A DNA stretch of 44,837 nucleotides from Rhizobiales bacterium 32-66-11 (lineage in GTDB: Bacteria; Pseudomonadota; Alphaproteobacteria; Rhizobiales; Xanthobacteraceae). The notes beneath the pieces were generated by a model. The model searched no databases. It was not told where the DNA came from and saw only the letters and a list, made by a program, of their open reading frames with translations. Shown piece after piece: positions 8,277-16,887 of the stretch; within the stretch, counting starts at the first letter, position 1, and every line of letters begins with the position of its first letter. Made by a program: the position numbers and the translations under genes. The stretch covers positions 1 through 44,837 of the forward strand of contig NCEH01000011.1 of assembly GCA_002304505.1 (NCBI GenBank). The letters are read 5' to 3'.

Positions 8277-9728
8277 TCAGAACGACCCGACCGTGCTGCC
8301 GATGAGGATCACCGCCACCAGCGCCAGGATCGCACCCACCACCGCCACCATGACGATGTCGAAATAGCTTTTCGCGTGGGTCGAGCCGCATACCGCCAGC
8401 AGCGTCACCACCGCGCCATTGTGCGGCAGGCTGTCGAGCGTGCCGGCGCCGATCACCGCCACGCGGTGCATCAGCGCGGGATCGAGCCCGGTTTCCGCCG
8501 CGAGCTTCATATAGGACGCGCCCAGGGCATCGAGCGCGATGGTGAGCCCGCCGGAGGCCGAGCCGGTGAGCGCCGCCAAGATGTTGGTGGCGATGGCGAG
8601 CGACACCAGCGGCCCGCCCTGGATGCCGAGCACCCAGGTGCGCACCAGCTCGAACGCCGGCATGGCCGCCACCACGGCGCCGAAGCCGACGAGGCTCGCG
8701 ACGCTGAAGGCCGGCAGCACCGAGGCATTGGCGCCCGCGTCCATGGTCGCCCGCAGGTCCGGCAGGCGGCGGAAGTTGAAGGCCAGCAGCACCAGGATCG
8801 CCGCCGTCAGCGCGGTCGCCACCGCCCACACGCCGCCCACGGCGGAGAGCGTGGTGGAGCCCCAGCGTTCCTCGGCGAGGAAGCTCACGTCCAGCCGGGG
8901 CAGGACCACCATGGACATCGCCAGGTTCACCAGCACCACCACCAAGAGCGGCACCGCCGCCACGAGGAAGGAGGGGCGGGTCGTGCTGTGGGCGCCGTGG
9001 GAGATTTCCGCCGTGTCGAATTCATGCGAGGCGGTGGCGCGCTCGCGGATGAATTGGTCGTCGGCGACGCCCGGGTCCAGCGGGGTCTCATCGCCGAAGC
9101 CCTCGCCCTTGGCCCGCGCGACGCGCTCCGCCCGCATCAGCCACCACATGCCGAAGCCGAGCATGATCAGCGAGGCGATCACGCCCAGCCCCGGCGCCGC
9201 GAACGGCGTGGTGCCGAAGAAGGGCATGGGAATGGCGTTCTGGATCGCCGGCGTGCCCGGCAGCGCAGACATGGTGAAGGTGGAGGTGCCGAGCGCGATC
9301 GCCGCTGGCATCAGGCGGCGCGGAATGCCCGCCGAGCGGAACAAAGCGATCGCCATGGGCGCCAGGACGAAGAAGGCGACGAACAGGCTCACCCCGCCAT
9401 AGGTCACGATGGCGCCCGCCAGCACCACCGCCAGGATGGCGCGCTTCTCGCCCAGCTTTTCGGTCATGGTGTCGGCGATCACGGTCACCGAGCCGCTGTC
9501 GTCCATCAGCTTGCCGAACAAAGCGCCGAGCAGGAACAGCGGGAAGAACTGCGCCACGAAGGTGGCGGCGTTGGTCATGAAGGTCTGCGTCCAGTGGGCG
9601 AGCAGCGGCTCGCCCGAGAACGCCGCCGCCACCAGCGCCGCGATCGGCGCCAGCAGCAGGATCGACCAGCCCCGGAAGGCCAGGAACAGAAGCAGCCCGA
9701 GGCCGAGGAGGATGCCGAGAAGTCCCAT
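8277..9728 (-). CDS. GntP-family permease (gluconate/hydroxy-acid type)
   Basis: A 483-residue inner-membrane protein with about 12 hydrophobic segments. The opening MGLLGILLGLGLLLFLAFRGWSI, the FFPLFLLGALFGKLMDDSG segment and GTSTFTMSALPGTPAIQN (a family signature) identify the GntP/COG2610 group, proton symporters for gluconate and other hydroxy acids. The C-terminal part has TGSASGGLTIALDALG and the GTLDSLPHNGAVVTLL motif. A hydrophilic loop at about residues 205-245 splits the two halves. It starts 3 bp after the patatin gene stop, so the two are translationally linked. The substrate is not predictable; pairing with a patatin-type hydrolase is compatible with uptake of hydroxy acids released from lipids or polyester, which is inference. 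Confidence 0.87.
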   Translation of the reverse strand: MGLLGILLGLGLLLFLAFRGWSILLLAPIAALVAAAFSGEPLLAHWTQTFMTNAATFVAQFFPLFLLGALFGKLMDDSGSVTVIADTMTEKLGEKRAILAVVLAGAIVTYGGVSLFVAFFVLAPMAIALFRSAGIPRRLMPAAIALGTSTFTMSALPGTPAIQNAIPMPFFGTTPFAAPGLGVIASLIMLGFGMWWLMRAERVARAKGEGFGDETPLDPGVADDQFIRERATASHEFDTAEISHGAHSTTRPSFLVAAVPLLVVVLVNLAMSMVVLPRLDVSFLAEERWGSTTLSAVGGVWAVATALTAAILVLLAFNFRRLPDLRATMDAGANASVLPAFSVASLVGFGAVVAAMPAFELVRTWVLGIQGGPLVSLAIATNILAALTGSASGGLTIALDALGASYMKLAAETGLDPALMHRVAVIGAGTLDSLPHNGAVVTLLAVCGSTHAKSYFDIVMVAVVGAILALVAVILIGSTVGSF

Positions 9729-9731
9729 GGC

Positions 9732-10769
9732 TCACACGCCTTCCAGCAGCACGTCGAGATCGATGGAGGAGCGCTTGCCGAGATTGTCGGCATCCTTCGC
9801 CAGGAACGCCTCGGCGGACTTGCGGCCCTCCTCGCGCAGCATGGAGAGGAATTCCCATTCCGCATTGAGCTTGGAGGAATAGCCGAGCGTGGACATCAGC
9901 GCATTGGGCACCATGTGGATGCGCATCTTCGCCCATTGCGCGCCCTCGCTGTGGCCGGGATCGGCCACTTGGCGCAGCAGCGCGATCATGCGCAATTCCT
10001 TCAGCAGCACCGCGTTGAAGGACACCTCGTTGAGGCGGTTGAGGATTTCGCGCGCCGAATTGGGCGTGCCCGGCCGCTCCACGGGATTGATGGGGATGAG
10101 GATGGTGTCGTCCGACTCCAACTCGCGCACCAGCGGCGTCATGGTGGGATTGCCGGAATAGCCGCCGTCCCAATAGCTCTCGCCGTCGATCTCGATGGCC
10201 TGGAACATGGTGGGCAGGCAGGCCGAGGCGAGCAGCACGTCGGGGGTGATCTCGGAATTGCGGAACACCCGCCCGCGCCCGGTGCGCACATTGGTGGCGG
10301 TGATGAACAGGCGGATCGGCGAGGTCTTCAGCCGCTCGAAATTGATCAGGTCTTCCAGGATGCTGCGCAGCGGGTGCGAATTGCCGGGATTGAGGTCGTA
10401 GGGGGAATAGAGCCGCGAGACGAGGTCGAGGGTCACGAACAGCGGGGAATTGTCGAGCGTCCAGCGCCCCAGCATCTTGTCGATGGGGCCGCGCTGGAAC
10501 GGGCTGAAGCGGGCCGCTTCCGCGACGCGCTTCCAATAGGCTTCAAGCGCATCGCGCGCGCCCTGCGCGCCGCCCGCCGCGAAACCGTCCGCCAGCACCG
10601 CCGCGTTCATGGCGCCGGCCGAGGTGCCGGAAATGCCGTCGATGCGCAGCCAGTCTTCCTCCAGCAGGCGGTCGAGCACGCCCCAGGTGAAGGCGCCGTG
10701 CGAGCCGCCGCCCTGGAGGGCGAAGTCGATCAATACCGGGGTGCGCCCGCTGGCGGTGGGTTCGCTCAT
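9732..10769 (-). CDS. Patatin-like phospholipase
   Basis: A 345-residue soluble protein with the full patatin Ser-Asp dyad. The oxyanion loop is GGGSHGAF (20-27), the nucleophile GTSAG has Ser50, and the aspartate is in DGGYSGN (Asp201). SACLPTMFQAIEIDG between them is also typical. Patatin-family enzymes hydrolyse acyl esters of phospholipids and, in some bacteria, are linked to polyhydroxyalkanoate turnover. The start at 10769 is preferred over the ATG at 10793 because GGAGAG lies four bases upstream. No signal peptide is present. It is the first gene of a two-gene unit with the GntP-type permease. Confidence 0.88.
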   Translation of the reverse strand: MSEPTASGRTPVLIDFALQGGGSHGAFTWGVLDRLLEEDWLRIDGISGTSAGAMNAAVLADGFAAGGAQGARDALEAYWKRVAEAARFSPFQRGPIDKMLGRWTLDNSPLFVTLDLVSRLYSPYDLNPGNSHPLRSILEDLINFERLKTSPIRLFITATNVRTGRGRVFRNSEITPDVLLASACLPTMFQAIEIDGESYWDGGYSGNPTMTPLVRELESDDTILIPINPVERPGTPNSAREILNRLNEVSFNAVLLKELRMIALLRQVADPGHSEGAQWAKMRIHMVPNALMSTLGYSSKLNAEWEFLSMLREEGRKSAEAFLAKDADNLGKRSSIDLDVLLEGV

Positions 10770-10836
10770 GATGCTCTCCAATGTCCCGCACATGTCGTGC
10801 CCGGCCGGACCGCAGGCTGCGGCCCGGCCGTCTTGG

Positions 10837-13800
10837 CTATGCCGTTACCGCTGCGGCGCCGGGCTCCGGCGGGGCGTCGGGTCCGAACCAGCCGACATAG
10901 AGCGCCGGCAGGAAAATCAGGGTCAGCATCGTGCCCACCAGCAGGCCGCCCATGATGGAGAAGGCCATGGGTCCCCAGAACACGGTCGGCGCGATGGGGA
11001 TCATGCCGAGCACCGTGGAAATGGCGGTCAGCATGATCGGGCGGAAGCGCGTGCAGGCGGCGAGGATCACCGCATCCTGCACCTTCGCCCCGCGCGCCCG
11101 CTCGGCCTCGATCTGGCCGATCAGGATCACCGCATTCTTGGTGATCATGCCGATCAAGGCGAGGATGCCGAGGATGGCGACGAAGCCGAGCGGTCGCCCG
11201 GAGGCAAGCAGCGCGGCGGAAACGCCGATCAGACCCAGCGGCGCCACCGAGAGCACCAGCACCAGCCGCGAGAAGCTCTGGAGCTGGAACATCAGCACCG
11301 TGAGCATGATCAGCAGCATCACCGGCACCACCGCCAGCACCGAGGCGCGCGATTTCGCGCTCTCCTCCACCGTGCCGCCGGTGACGATGTGGTAGGAGCG
11401 CGGCAAGGTCTGCGCCAGCTCCTGGATCTTCGGCGCCAGCGCAGCCACCACCGTTTCCGGCAGCGCCCCGGCGATCACGTCCGCCTGGACGGTGAGGGTG
11501 GCGACCCGGTCGCGCCGCCACACCACGGGGTAATCCTGTACATATTCGAAGCTGGCGAGCTGGCTCAGCGGCACGGTGCGCCCGCTCGCCAGCGGCACTT
11601 GCAGGCTGGCGAGATTGGCCAGCGAGACGCGCTGCTCGTCGGTGGCGCGGGCGACGACGTTCACCAGATAGATGTCGTCGCGCACCTGGGTCACCGGCGT
11701 GCCGGTCATCACCGTGTTGAGCACGCCGGCGAGCGCCTGGGTGCTGAGGCCGAGCAGGCGCGCCTGGTCCTGGTCGACGCGGATGCGCACCTGCCGCCCG
11801 GGCTCGATCCAATCGAAATTGACCTTCTCGACCTTGGCGTTGGAGGCCATGACGCCGGCGAGCTGGAACGCGATCTGGCGCACCTTCTCGATATCCGGCC
11901 CGCTGACGCGATACTGCACCGGCCAGCCCACCGGCGGGCCGAGCTCCAGCGGATAGATGCGGCCCACCACATTGGGGAATTGCTCCGCCAGCACCTTTTC
12001 CAGCTTCACCCGCAGACGTTCGCGTGCCGCCACATCCTTGGCGACGATCACCGACTGGGCGAAGAAGTCGTTGGGAAGCTGCACGTTGAGCGGCAGATAG
12101 AAGCGGATCGCCCCGCGCCCGACATAGGAGCTGAAGCGCTCCGCATCGGGATCGGCGCGCACGATGGCGTCGAAGCGCTGGGTAATGTCTTCGCTGTTGT
12201 AGATCGAGGCGTTCTGCGGCAGGCGCAGGTCCACCAGCAGCTCCGGCCGGTCGGACGAGGGGAAGAATTGCTGCGGGATCAGCGGGAGCGCCAGCACGGA
12301 GAGCACGAACAGGCCGATTGTGATGGCAACCGTGATCCACCGCGCCTTCAGCGCCAGCTCTAGCAGCGCGCGGTACATCCCAAGCACCTTGCTGGGCTTT
12401 TCCGGCGCGCTTTTCTTGGTCTTGTCCGGCGCTTTCAGGATCACGACGCCCAGCAGCGGCGCGAACAGCACTGCTACGAACCAGGAGACGATGAGCGCGA
12501 TGGAGACCACCGCGAACAAGGAGAAGGTGTATTCGCCCGCCGAGCTTGCCGCGAAGCCCACCGGCACGAAGCCGGCCACGGTGACGAACGTGCCCGCGAG
12601 CATGGCGAAGGCATAGGTGCGGAAGGCGAAGGTGGCCGCGCTCGCCTTGTCGTCGCCGGCCGCGAGGCGGTTCATCATGGCGTCGGTGGTGGTCATGGCG
12701 TCGTCCACCATGAGCGCGAGCGCGATGATCAGCGCGCCGAGCGAGATGCGCTGCATGTCGATGCCGGCGAGTTCCATCACCGAGAACACCACGGCCAGCG
12801 TCAGCGGAATGGAGAGCGCCACCACCATGCCGGCGCGCACGCCGAGGCTGATGAAGCTGACCACCAGGATGATGCCCACCGCCTGCCAGAGCGAGGACAT
12901 GAACTCGCCGATGGCGGTGTCCACGGTCACCGCCTGGTCCGCCACCAGATGCGGCTCGATGCCGATGGGCAAATCGGCGGTGATGTCGGCCATGGCACTC
13001 TTGAGCCGCGACCCGAGCGCGAGGATATCGCCGCCGTCGCGCATGGCGATGGCAAGCCCGATGGCCGGCTGGCCGTTCACGCGGAACAGCGGCTGCGGCG
13101 GATCGGCATAGGCCCGGCGCACGGTCGCGATATCGCTGAGCCGCAGCACGCGGCCGTTGACGACGAAATTGACGTTGGCGATGTCCTGCTCGGACTCGAA
13201 CGCGCCGGAGACGCGCAGCGAGATCGCCTCTTCCCCGGTCTGTATGCTGCCGGCGGGGCTGACGATGTTCTGGCTTTGCAGCGCTGCGAGCACGGCCGCG
13301 CGGTCGATGCCGAGGCTCGCCAGCTCCTGCATGTTGAACTCGACGAAGATCCGCTCGTCCTGCGCGCCCAGGATCTCGATCTTGGAGACGTCCGGCACCT
13401 GGAGCAGCTTGGAGCGCACCTCTTCCACATAATCGCGCAATTCGCGCTGGCTGAAGCCGTCGGATGTAAAGCCGTAGATGATGCCGAAGGTATCGCCGAA
13501 CTCGTCGTTGAAGCCCGGTCCCTGCACGCCTTGCGGCAAGGTGTGGCGCATGTCGCCGATGCTCTTGCGCACGTGGTACCAGATGTCCGGCACCTCCTGG
13601 GCGGTGGCGCTGCCCTTGAGGTTGACGAAGATGGTGGTGACGCCGGCACTGGTATAGCTGCGCAGGAAGTCGAGCTTCGGCGTTTCCTGGAGCGTGCGTT
13701 CCAGCCGCTCGGTCACCTGCTTCAGCGTATCCTCGACCGAGGCGCCGGGCCAGGAGGCCTGCACCACCATGGTCTTGATGATGAAGGTCGGGTCCTCGCC

Positions 13801-13911
13801 CCGGCCCAACCGTTCATAGGAGAGCAGCCCCGCGAGCACCGCGACGGCCATGAAATAAATGACGATGGAGCGATGCTTCAGCGCCCATTCGGAGAAATTG
13901 AGGCCGCTCAC
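10837..13911 (-). CDS. RND efflux permease (AcrB/HAE1-like)
   Basis: A 1024-residue inner-membrane pump. The N-terminus (WALKHRSIVIYFMAVAVLAG) is the first transmembrane helix, followed by a large periplasmic porter domain. The proton-relay aspartates are in LALMVDDAMTTTDAM, and the relay lysine is in LIGMITKNAVILIGQIE in the second half. Total length and the duplicated 1+5 helix arrangement match the family. Such pumps take up drugs, dyes or solvents from the periplasm or outer membrane leaflet and export them with a membrane-fusion protein and a TolC-type channel. The gene overlaps the adaptor gene by 4 bp (ATGA). No outer-membrane channel gene is adjacent, so a shared TolC homologue is expected. 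Confidence 0.93.
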   Translation of the reverse strand: MSGLNFSEWALKHRSIVIYFMAVAVLAGLLSYERLGRGEDPTFIIKTMVVQASWPGASVEDTLKQVTERLERTLQETPKLDFLRSYTSAGVTTIFVNLKGSATAQEVPDIWYHVRKSIGDMRHTLPQGVQGPGFNDEFGDTFGIIYGFTSDGFSQRELRDYVEEVRSKLLQVPDVSKIEILGAQDERIFVEFNMQELASLGIDRAAVLAALQSQNIVSPAGSIQTGEEAISLRVSGAFESEQDIANVNFVVNGRVLRLSDIATVRRAYADPPQPLFRVNGQPAIGLAIAMRDGGDILALGSRLKSAMADITADLPIGIEPHLVADQAVTVDTAIGEFMSSLWQAVGIILVVSFISLGVRAGMVVALSIPLTLAVVFSVMELAGIDMQRISLGALIIALALMVDDAMTTTDAMMNRLAAGDDKASAATFAFRTYAFAMLAGTFVTVAGFVPVGFAASSAGEYTFSLFAVVSIALIVSWFVAVLFAPLLGVVILKAPDKTKKSAPEKPSKVLGMYRALLELALKARWITVAITIGLFVLSVLALPLIPQQFFPSSDRPELLVDLRLPQNASIYNSEDITQRFDAIVRADPDAERFSSYVGRGAIRFYLPLNVQLPNDFFAQSVIVAKDVAARERLRVKLEKVLAEQFPNVVGRIYPLELGPPVGWPVQYRVSGPDIEKVRQIAFQLAGVMASNAKVEKVNFDWIEPGRQVRIRVDQDQARLLGLSTQALAGVLNTVMTGTPVTQVRDDIYLVNVVARATDEQRVSLANLASLQVPLASGRTVPLSQLASFEYVQDYPVVWRRDRVATLTVQADVIAGALPETVVAALAPKIQELAQTLPRSYHIVTGGTVEESAKSRASVLAVVPVMLLIMLTVLMFQLQSFSRLVLVLSVAPLGLIGVSAALLASGRPLGFVAILGILALIGMITKNAVILIGQIEAERARGAKVQDAVILAACTRFRPIMLTAISTVLGMIPIAPTVFWGPMAFSIMGGLLVGTMLTLIFLPALYVGWFGPDAPPEPGAAAVTA

Positions 13912-15029
13912 AGGTTCGCCCCCAGCAGGCGGACCTTCTGCCCCGGATGGAGCGCCTGGACGCCCGCCGTGACCACGATTTCCGCATTCTTGAGGCCGTC
14001 GGCCACGGTGACGGTGGCGGGCGAGAAGCGGGCGATATCCACCGGCCGCAGAGCCACCGTCTTGGTGGTGGGATCGAAGATCCAGACCGCCGGCTTGCCG
14101 TCGATGCGGGTCAGGGCGCTTGCCGGAATCTCGATCACCGGGCCGGTGTCCACCGCCACCGAGCCGTTGACCGTGGAGCCGAGGCGCATCGCCTCCGGCG
14201 GGTCGATCAGGCCGACGCGGATCTGGAACGTGCGGGTGACGGGATCGGCCTGGGGCGCCACCTCGCGCACCCGGCCCTTGGCGCTGGCGCCGCTGCCGTC
14301 CGCCAGGGTCACCTGGACCTCGGGATCGGTGGGCATGTCGCGCAGCACCTGGGCGGAGACGTCGAACACCGCGTCGCGCCCGTCCTTGCGGGCCACCTGG
14401 ACGATGGCCTGGCCGGGCTGCACCACCTCGCCCTGCTCGGCGCGGCGGGCTGTGACGGTGCCCGGCGCATCGACCTTCAATTCGGTGAAATCCAGCCGGT
14501 CGGTGGCGATCTTCACCTGCGCCTCGGCATCCTCCACCCGCGCGCGGGCGGTGAGATAGGCCTGCTCGGCCTGCTCATACTGGGCGCGCGGGGTGAAGCC
14601 GCGGGCGAGCAAGGCGCGCTGGCGCTCATAAGTGTTGCGCGAGACGCCGAGCTGCCCCTGGGCCGCGCTCAGCGCCGCCTGGGCGGAGCGCAGGGCGTTG
14701 ACCTCGTTCTGCGGATCGAGCCGGGCGATCACCTGCCCGGCCTCCACATGGTCGCCGACATTCACCAGCCGCTCGATGATCCGCCCGCCGATGCGGAAGG
14801 CATAGGTAACCTCGTTCATGGCCTCCACATGGCCGGTGAAGGTGAGGCCATCCGGCGTGGTGCGGGTGGAAACCTTGATCGCGCGCACCGGCCGGATTTC
14901 CGGCGCGGCGGCGGTTTGCTCGCCGCCGCAAGCGGCAAGGGCCAAAGGGGAGACCAGCACAAATGCCAGCGCGAGCCGCCGTCCGGTGCTGTGCGCCGTG
15001 GCGCGCGTCTTCAGTTTGCTAGCGGACAC
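13908..15029 (-). CDS. RND efflux periplasmic adaptor lipoprotein
   Basis: A 373-residue membrane-fusion protein. The signal peptide LALAFVLVSPLALAAC ends in a lipobox (LAAC), so it should be lipid-anchored in the periplasm. The lipoyl half-motifs flank an alpha-helical hairpin: VGDHVEAGQVIARLDPQNEV before it and RAEQGEVVQPGQAIVQVARKD after it. The hairpin itself is Ala/Gln/Arg-rich (about residues 112-170). Beta-barrel and membrane-proximal domains follow. It is the first gene of the pump operon and overlaps the permease gene by 4 bp. The 220-bp spacer upstream (15030-15249) must hold the promoter; I found no clear -35/-10 pair and no adjacent TetR- or LysR-type regulator. Confidence 0.92.
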   Translation of the reverse strand: MSASKLKTRATAHSTGRRLALAFVLVSPLALAACGGEQTAAAPEIRPVRAIKVSTRTTPDGLTFTGHVEAMNEVTYAFRIGGRIIERLVNVGDHVEAGQVIARLDPQNEVNALRSAQAALSAAQGQLGVSRNTYERQRALLARGFTPRAQYEQAEQAYLTARARVEDAEAQVKIATDRLDFTELKVDAPGTVTARRAEQGEVVQPGQAIVQVARKDGRDAVFDVSAQVLRDMPTDPEVQVTLADGSGASAKGRVREVAPQADPVTRTFQIRVGLIDPPEAMRLGSTVNGSVAVDTGPVIEIPASALTRIDGKPAVWIFDPTTKTVALRPVDIARFSPATVTVADGLKNAEIVVTAGVQALHPGQKVRLLGANL

Positions 15030-15249
15030 GGAACGCTCCTTTCGGGCCAGTGCATGCCGGGACGCGCCGAGGCATCACGCATAAAGCACCAACTTGGCAT
15101 TGGGGTGACAGGGTTGCAACGCAGCCGAACTACATGCCCGGCGGGGCGATCGACATTCGGATTATTCAATCCCGCCACAGGGGAAGGCGGCCATTGCTTG
15201 AATGGACTTGTTATTCTTCCGCCGGCGCGGGGAAATAGCGATGAAGCCG

Positions 15250-16887
15250 TCATGGCGCGCTCCGCACGGCGACCGCGAGCGCGACCACGAGGCCGGCGAG
15301 CAGCGCTCCCGCCACCCCCCAGCGCCGCAGCACATCGTCAAGCCGGCCGACACCCGCAAGCCCGCGCGCCAGCAGCGGCCCCAGGCGCTCGGCGAGTACC
15401 AGCACGTCGCCCGCCGGCACCTCGGGAAGCGCCGGGCCGCGCTGGTGCAATGCGAATGCGAGCGCAAGGCCGAGCAGCACCGGCACCGCCGTCTTCTCCA
15501 CATTCACCAAGGCGAAGGCGGACGCGATCCGCTCCCCGGTGACGAGCGGATAGAGCGTGAACGGCAGTGCGAGGGCGAGCACGCTCAGCACGATCCAGGG
15601 TGCCATCAGGCGCTGGGAGGGCAGGGGGAAGGCGGCGCGGCCCTTCGCGCTGTCGCGCAGCAGCACCACGAACTTCGCCATCAGCAATGTCGTGCCCGCC
15701 GCCGAGAGCGCGAGCAGAAAGCCGGCCGCGCCCTCGCCCATGGGCCCCTTGATGGCGAGCTTCGCCAGCGCCCCACCGGTGAACGGCAGGCCCGCGAGGC
15801 TGAGACCCAGAAGGCCGGCAAGGCCGAGCACCGGCATCACCGCGCCCGGCGCGGTCGCTGCCGCGATGCCCACGGCCAGGAACAGCGCCCCCTTCAGCAG
15901 GATGTGATTGGCGGCATAGAAAGCGGCGATGGCGGCGGCGGCGCTGTCGCCCTGCACCAGCGCGCCGCCGATGACGGTCGCGACGACACCCATCTGGCTC
16001 ACGGTGGAATAGGCCAGCACGCGCTTGGGATGCTTCTGCGTGAGCCCCAGCGCGATGCCGTAATAAGCGGTGAAGATGCCGGCGATGCTCAGCGCGAGGC
16101 CCCAGTGGGGCAGGGCGACGCCGAGCGGCAGGAAGCGCAGCAGGCCGATCACCCCGGCCTTCACCACGATGCCGCTGAGCACCGCCGAGGCCGGCACCGG
16201 CGCCACCGCATGGGCGAGCGGCATCCACACATGCAGCGGCACCAGCCCCATCTTCAGGGCGAACCCCACCACCAGCAGCAGGAGGATCGCGTCCCGCCAG
16301 GGCGAGACCGGCCATTGGGCGACCGCGTCGCGGATCAGCGGATTGGCCTGCGGGCTGCCCGAGGCGAGCATGACGAAGGCGGCGATCAGCAGCGCCTCGC
16401 CGAACAGGGTGAGCGCCAGATAGACGATGCCGGCGCGCCGTGCCTCGGCCGTGTCGTCATGGGCGGAGAGGCCGAATGCGGCAAGGCTCACCAGCGCGAA
16501 GGCGAGATAGAAGCTCGCCACATCCGCCACGATGAACACGCCGAAACTGCCCGCAAGCGTCAGCAGCCACCACACGCAGAAGCCGCCGCGGCGCGGGTCT
16601 TTGGCGAGGTAGGTGGCGGCATAGGTGCCGGCGGCGATCCACAGCAAGGCGGCGCCGCCGAGCAGGATCGCGCCCGGCACGTCGAGGAAGAAGCTGATGC
16701 GGAACGGCGCGGGCGCCACCAGCACGAACACGTCGCGCGGCACCAGTAGCGCCGCCAGCAGCCCCGGCACCGCCGCCGGCGCCAGCAGCAGCGGGGCGAC
16801 GCGGCGCACGCTCTTGAAAGCGCAAGCCAGCGCCAGCAGGAACGGGACCACCGGCGCGGCGATGAGAAGGGCTGCCGCGAGGTTCAT
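15250..16887 (-). CDS. Proton-translocating antiporter-like subunit, second D-type (MnhD/NuoN family)
   Basis: A 545-residue polytopic subunit of the NuoL/M/N and MrpA/D family and the last gene of the seven-gene operon. The TM7 and TM8 lysines are present (VVGFALKMGLVPLHVWMP, Lys212; LSGIVVKAGVIG, Lys243), as are TQKHPKRVLAYSTVSQMG and a TM12-region lysine in GGALAKLAIKG. The conserved TM5 glutamate is missing: where the sister subunit has VALELL, this one has LAFALV with Ala131. The C-terminus has an extra hydrophilic loop and two or so added helices (about 455-545). It overlaps the preceding D-type gene by 4 bp (ATGA). It probably sits in the inner membrane within a multisubunit Na+/H+ or K+/H+ antiporter-like complex. 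Confidence 0.85.
   Translation of the reverse strand: MNLAAALLIAAPVVPFLLALACAFKSVRRVAPLLLAPAAVPGLLAALLVPRDVFVLVAPAPFRISFFLDVPGAILLGGAALLWIAAGTYAATYLAKDPRRGGFCVWWLLTLAGSFGVFIVADVASFYLAFALVSLAAFGLSAHDDTAEARRAGIVYLALTLFGEALLIAAFVMLASGSPQANPLIRDAVAQWPVSPWRDAILLLLVVGFALKMGLVPLHVWMPLAHAVAPVPASAVLSGIVVKAGVIGLLRFLPLGVALPHWGLALSIAGIFTAYYGIALGLTQKHPKRVLAYSTVSQMGVVATVIGGALVQGDSAAAAIAAFYAANHILLKGALFLAVGIAAATAPGAVMPVLGLAGLLGLSLAGLPFTGGALAKLAIKGPMGEGAAGFLLALSAAGTTLLMAKFVVLLRDSAKGRAAFPLPSQRLMAPWIVLSVLALALPFTLYPLVTGERIASAFALVNVEKTAVPVLLGLALAFALHQRGPALPEVPAGDVLVLAERLGPLLARGLAGVGRLDDVLRRWGVAGALLAGLVVALAVAVRSAP

Noticed and set aside
8376..10955. An 859-codon plus-strand open frame
   Set aside because: Antisense shadow of the GntP-type permease and patatin genes, with His/Arg-rich low-complexity translation and no motifs.
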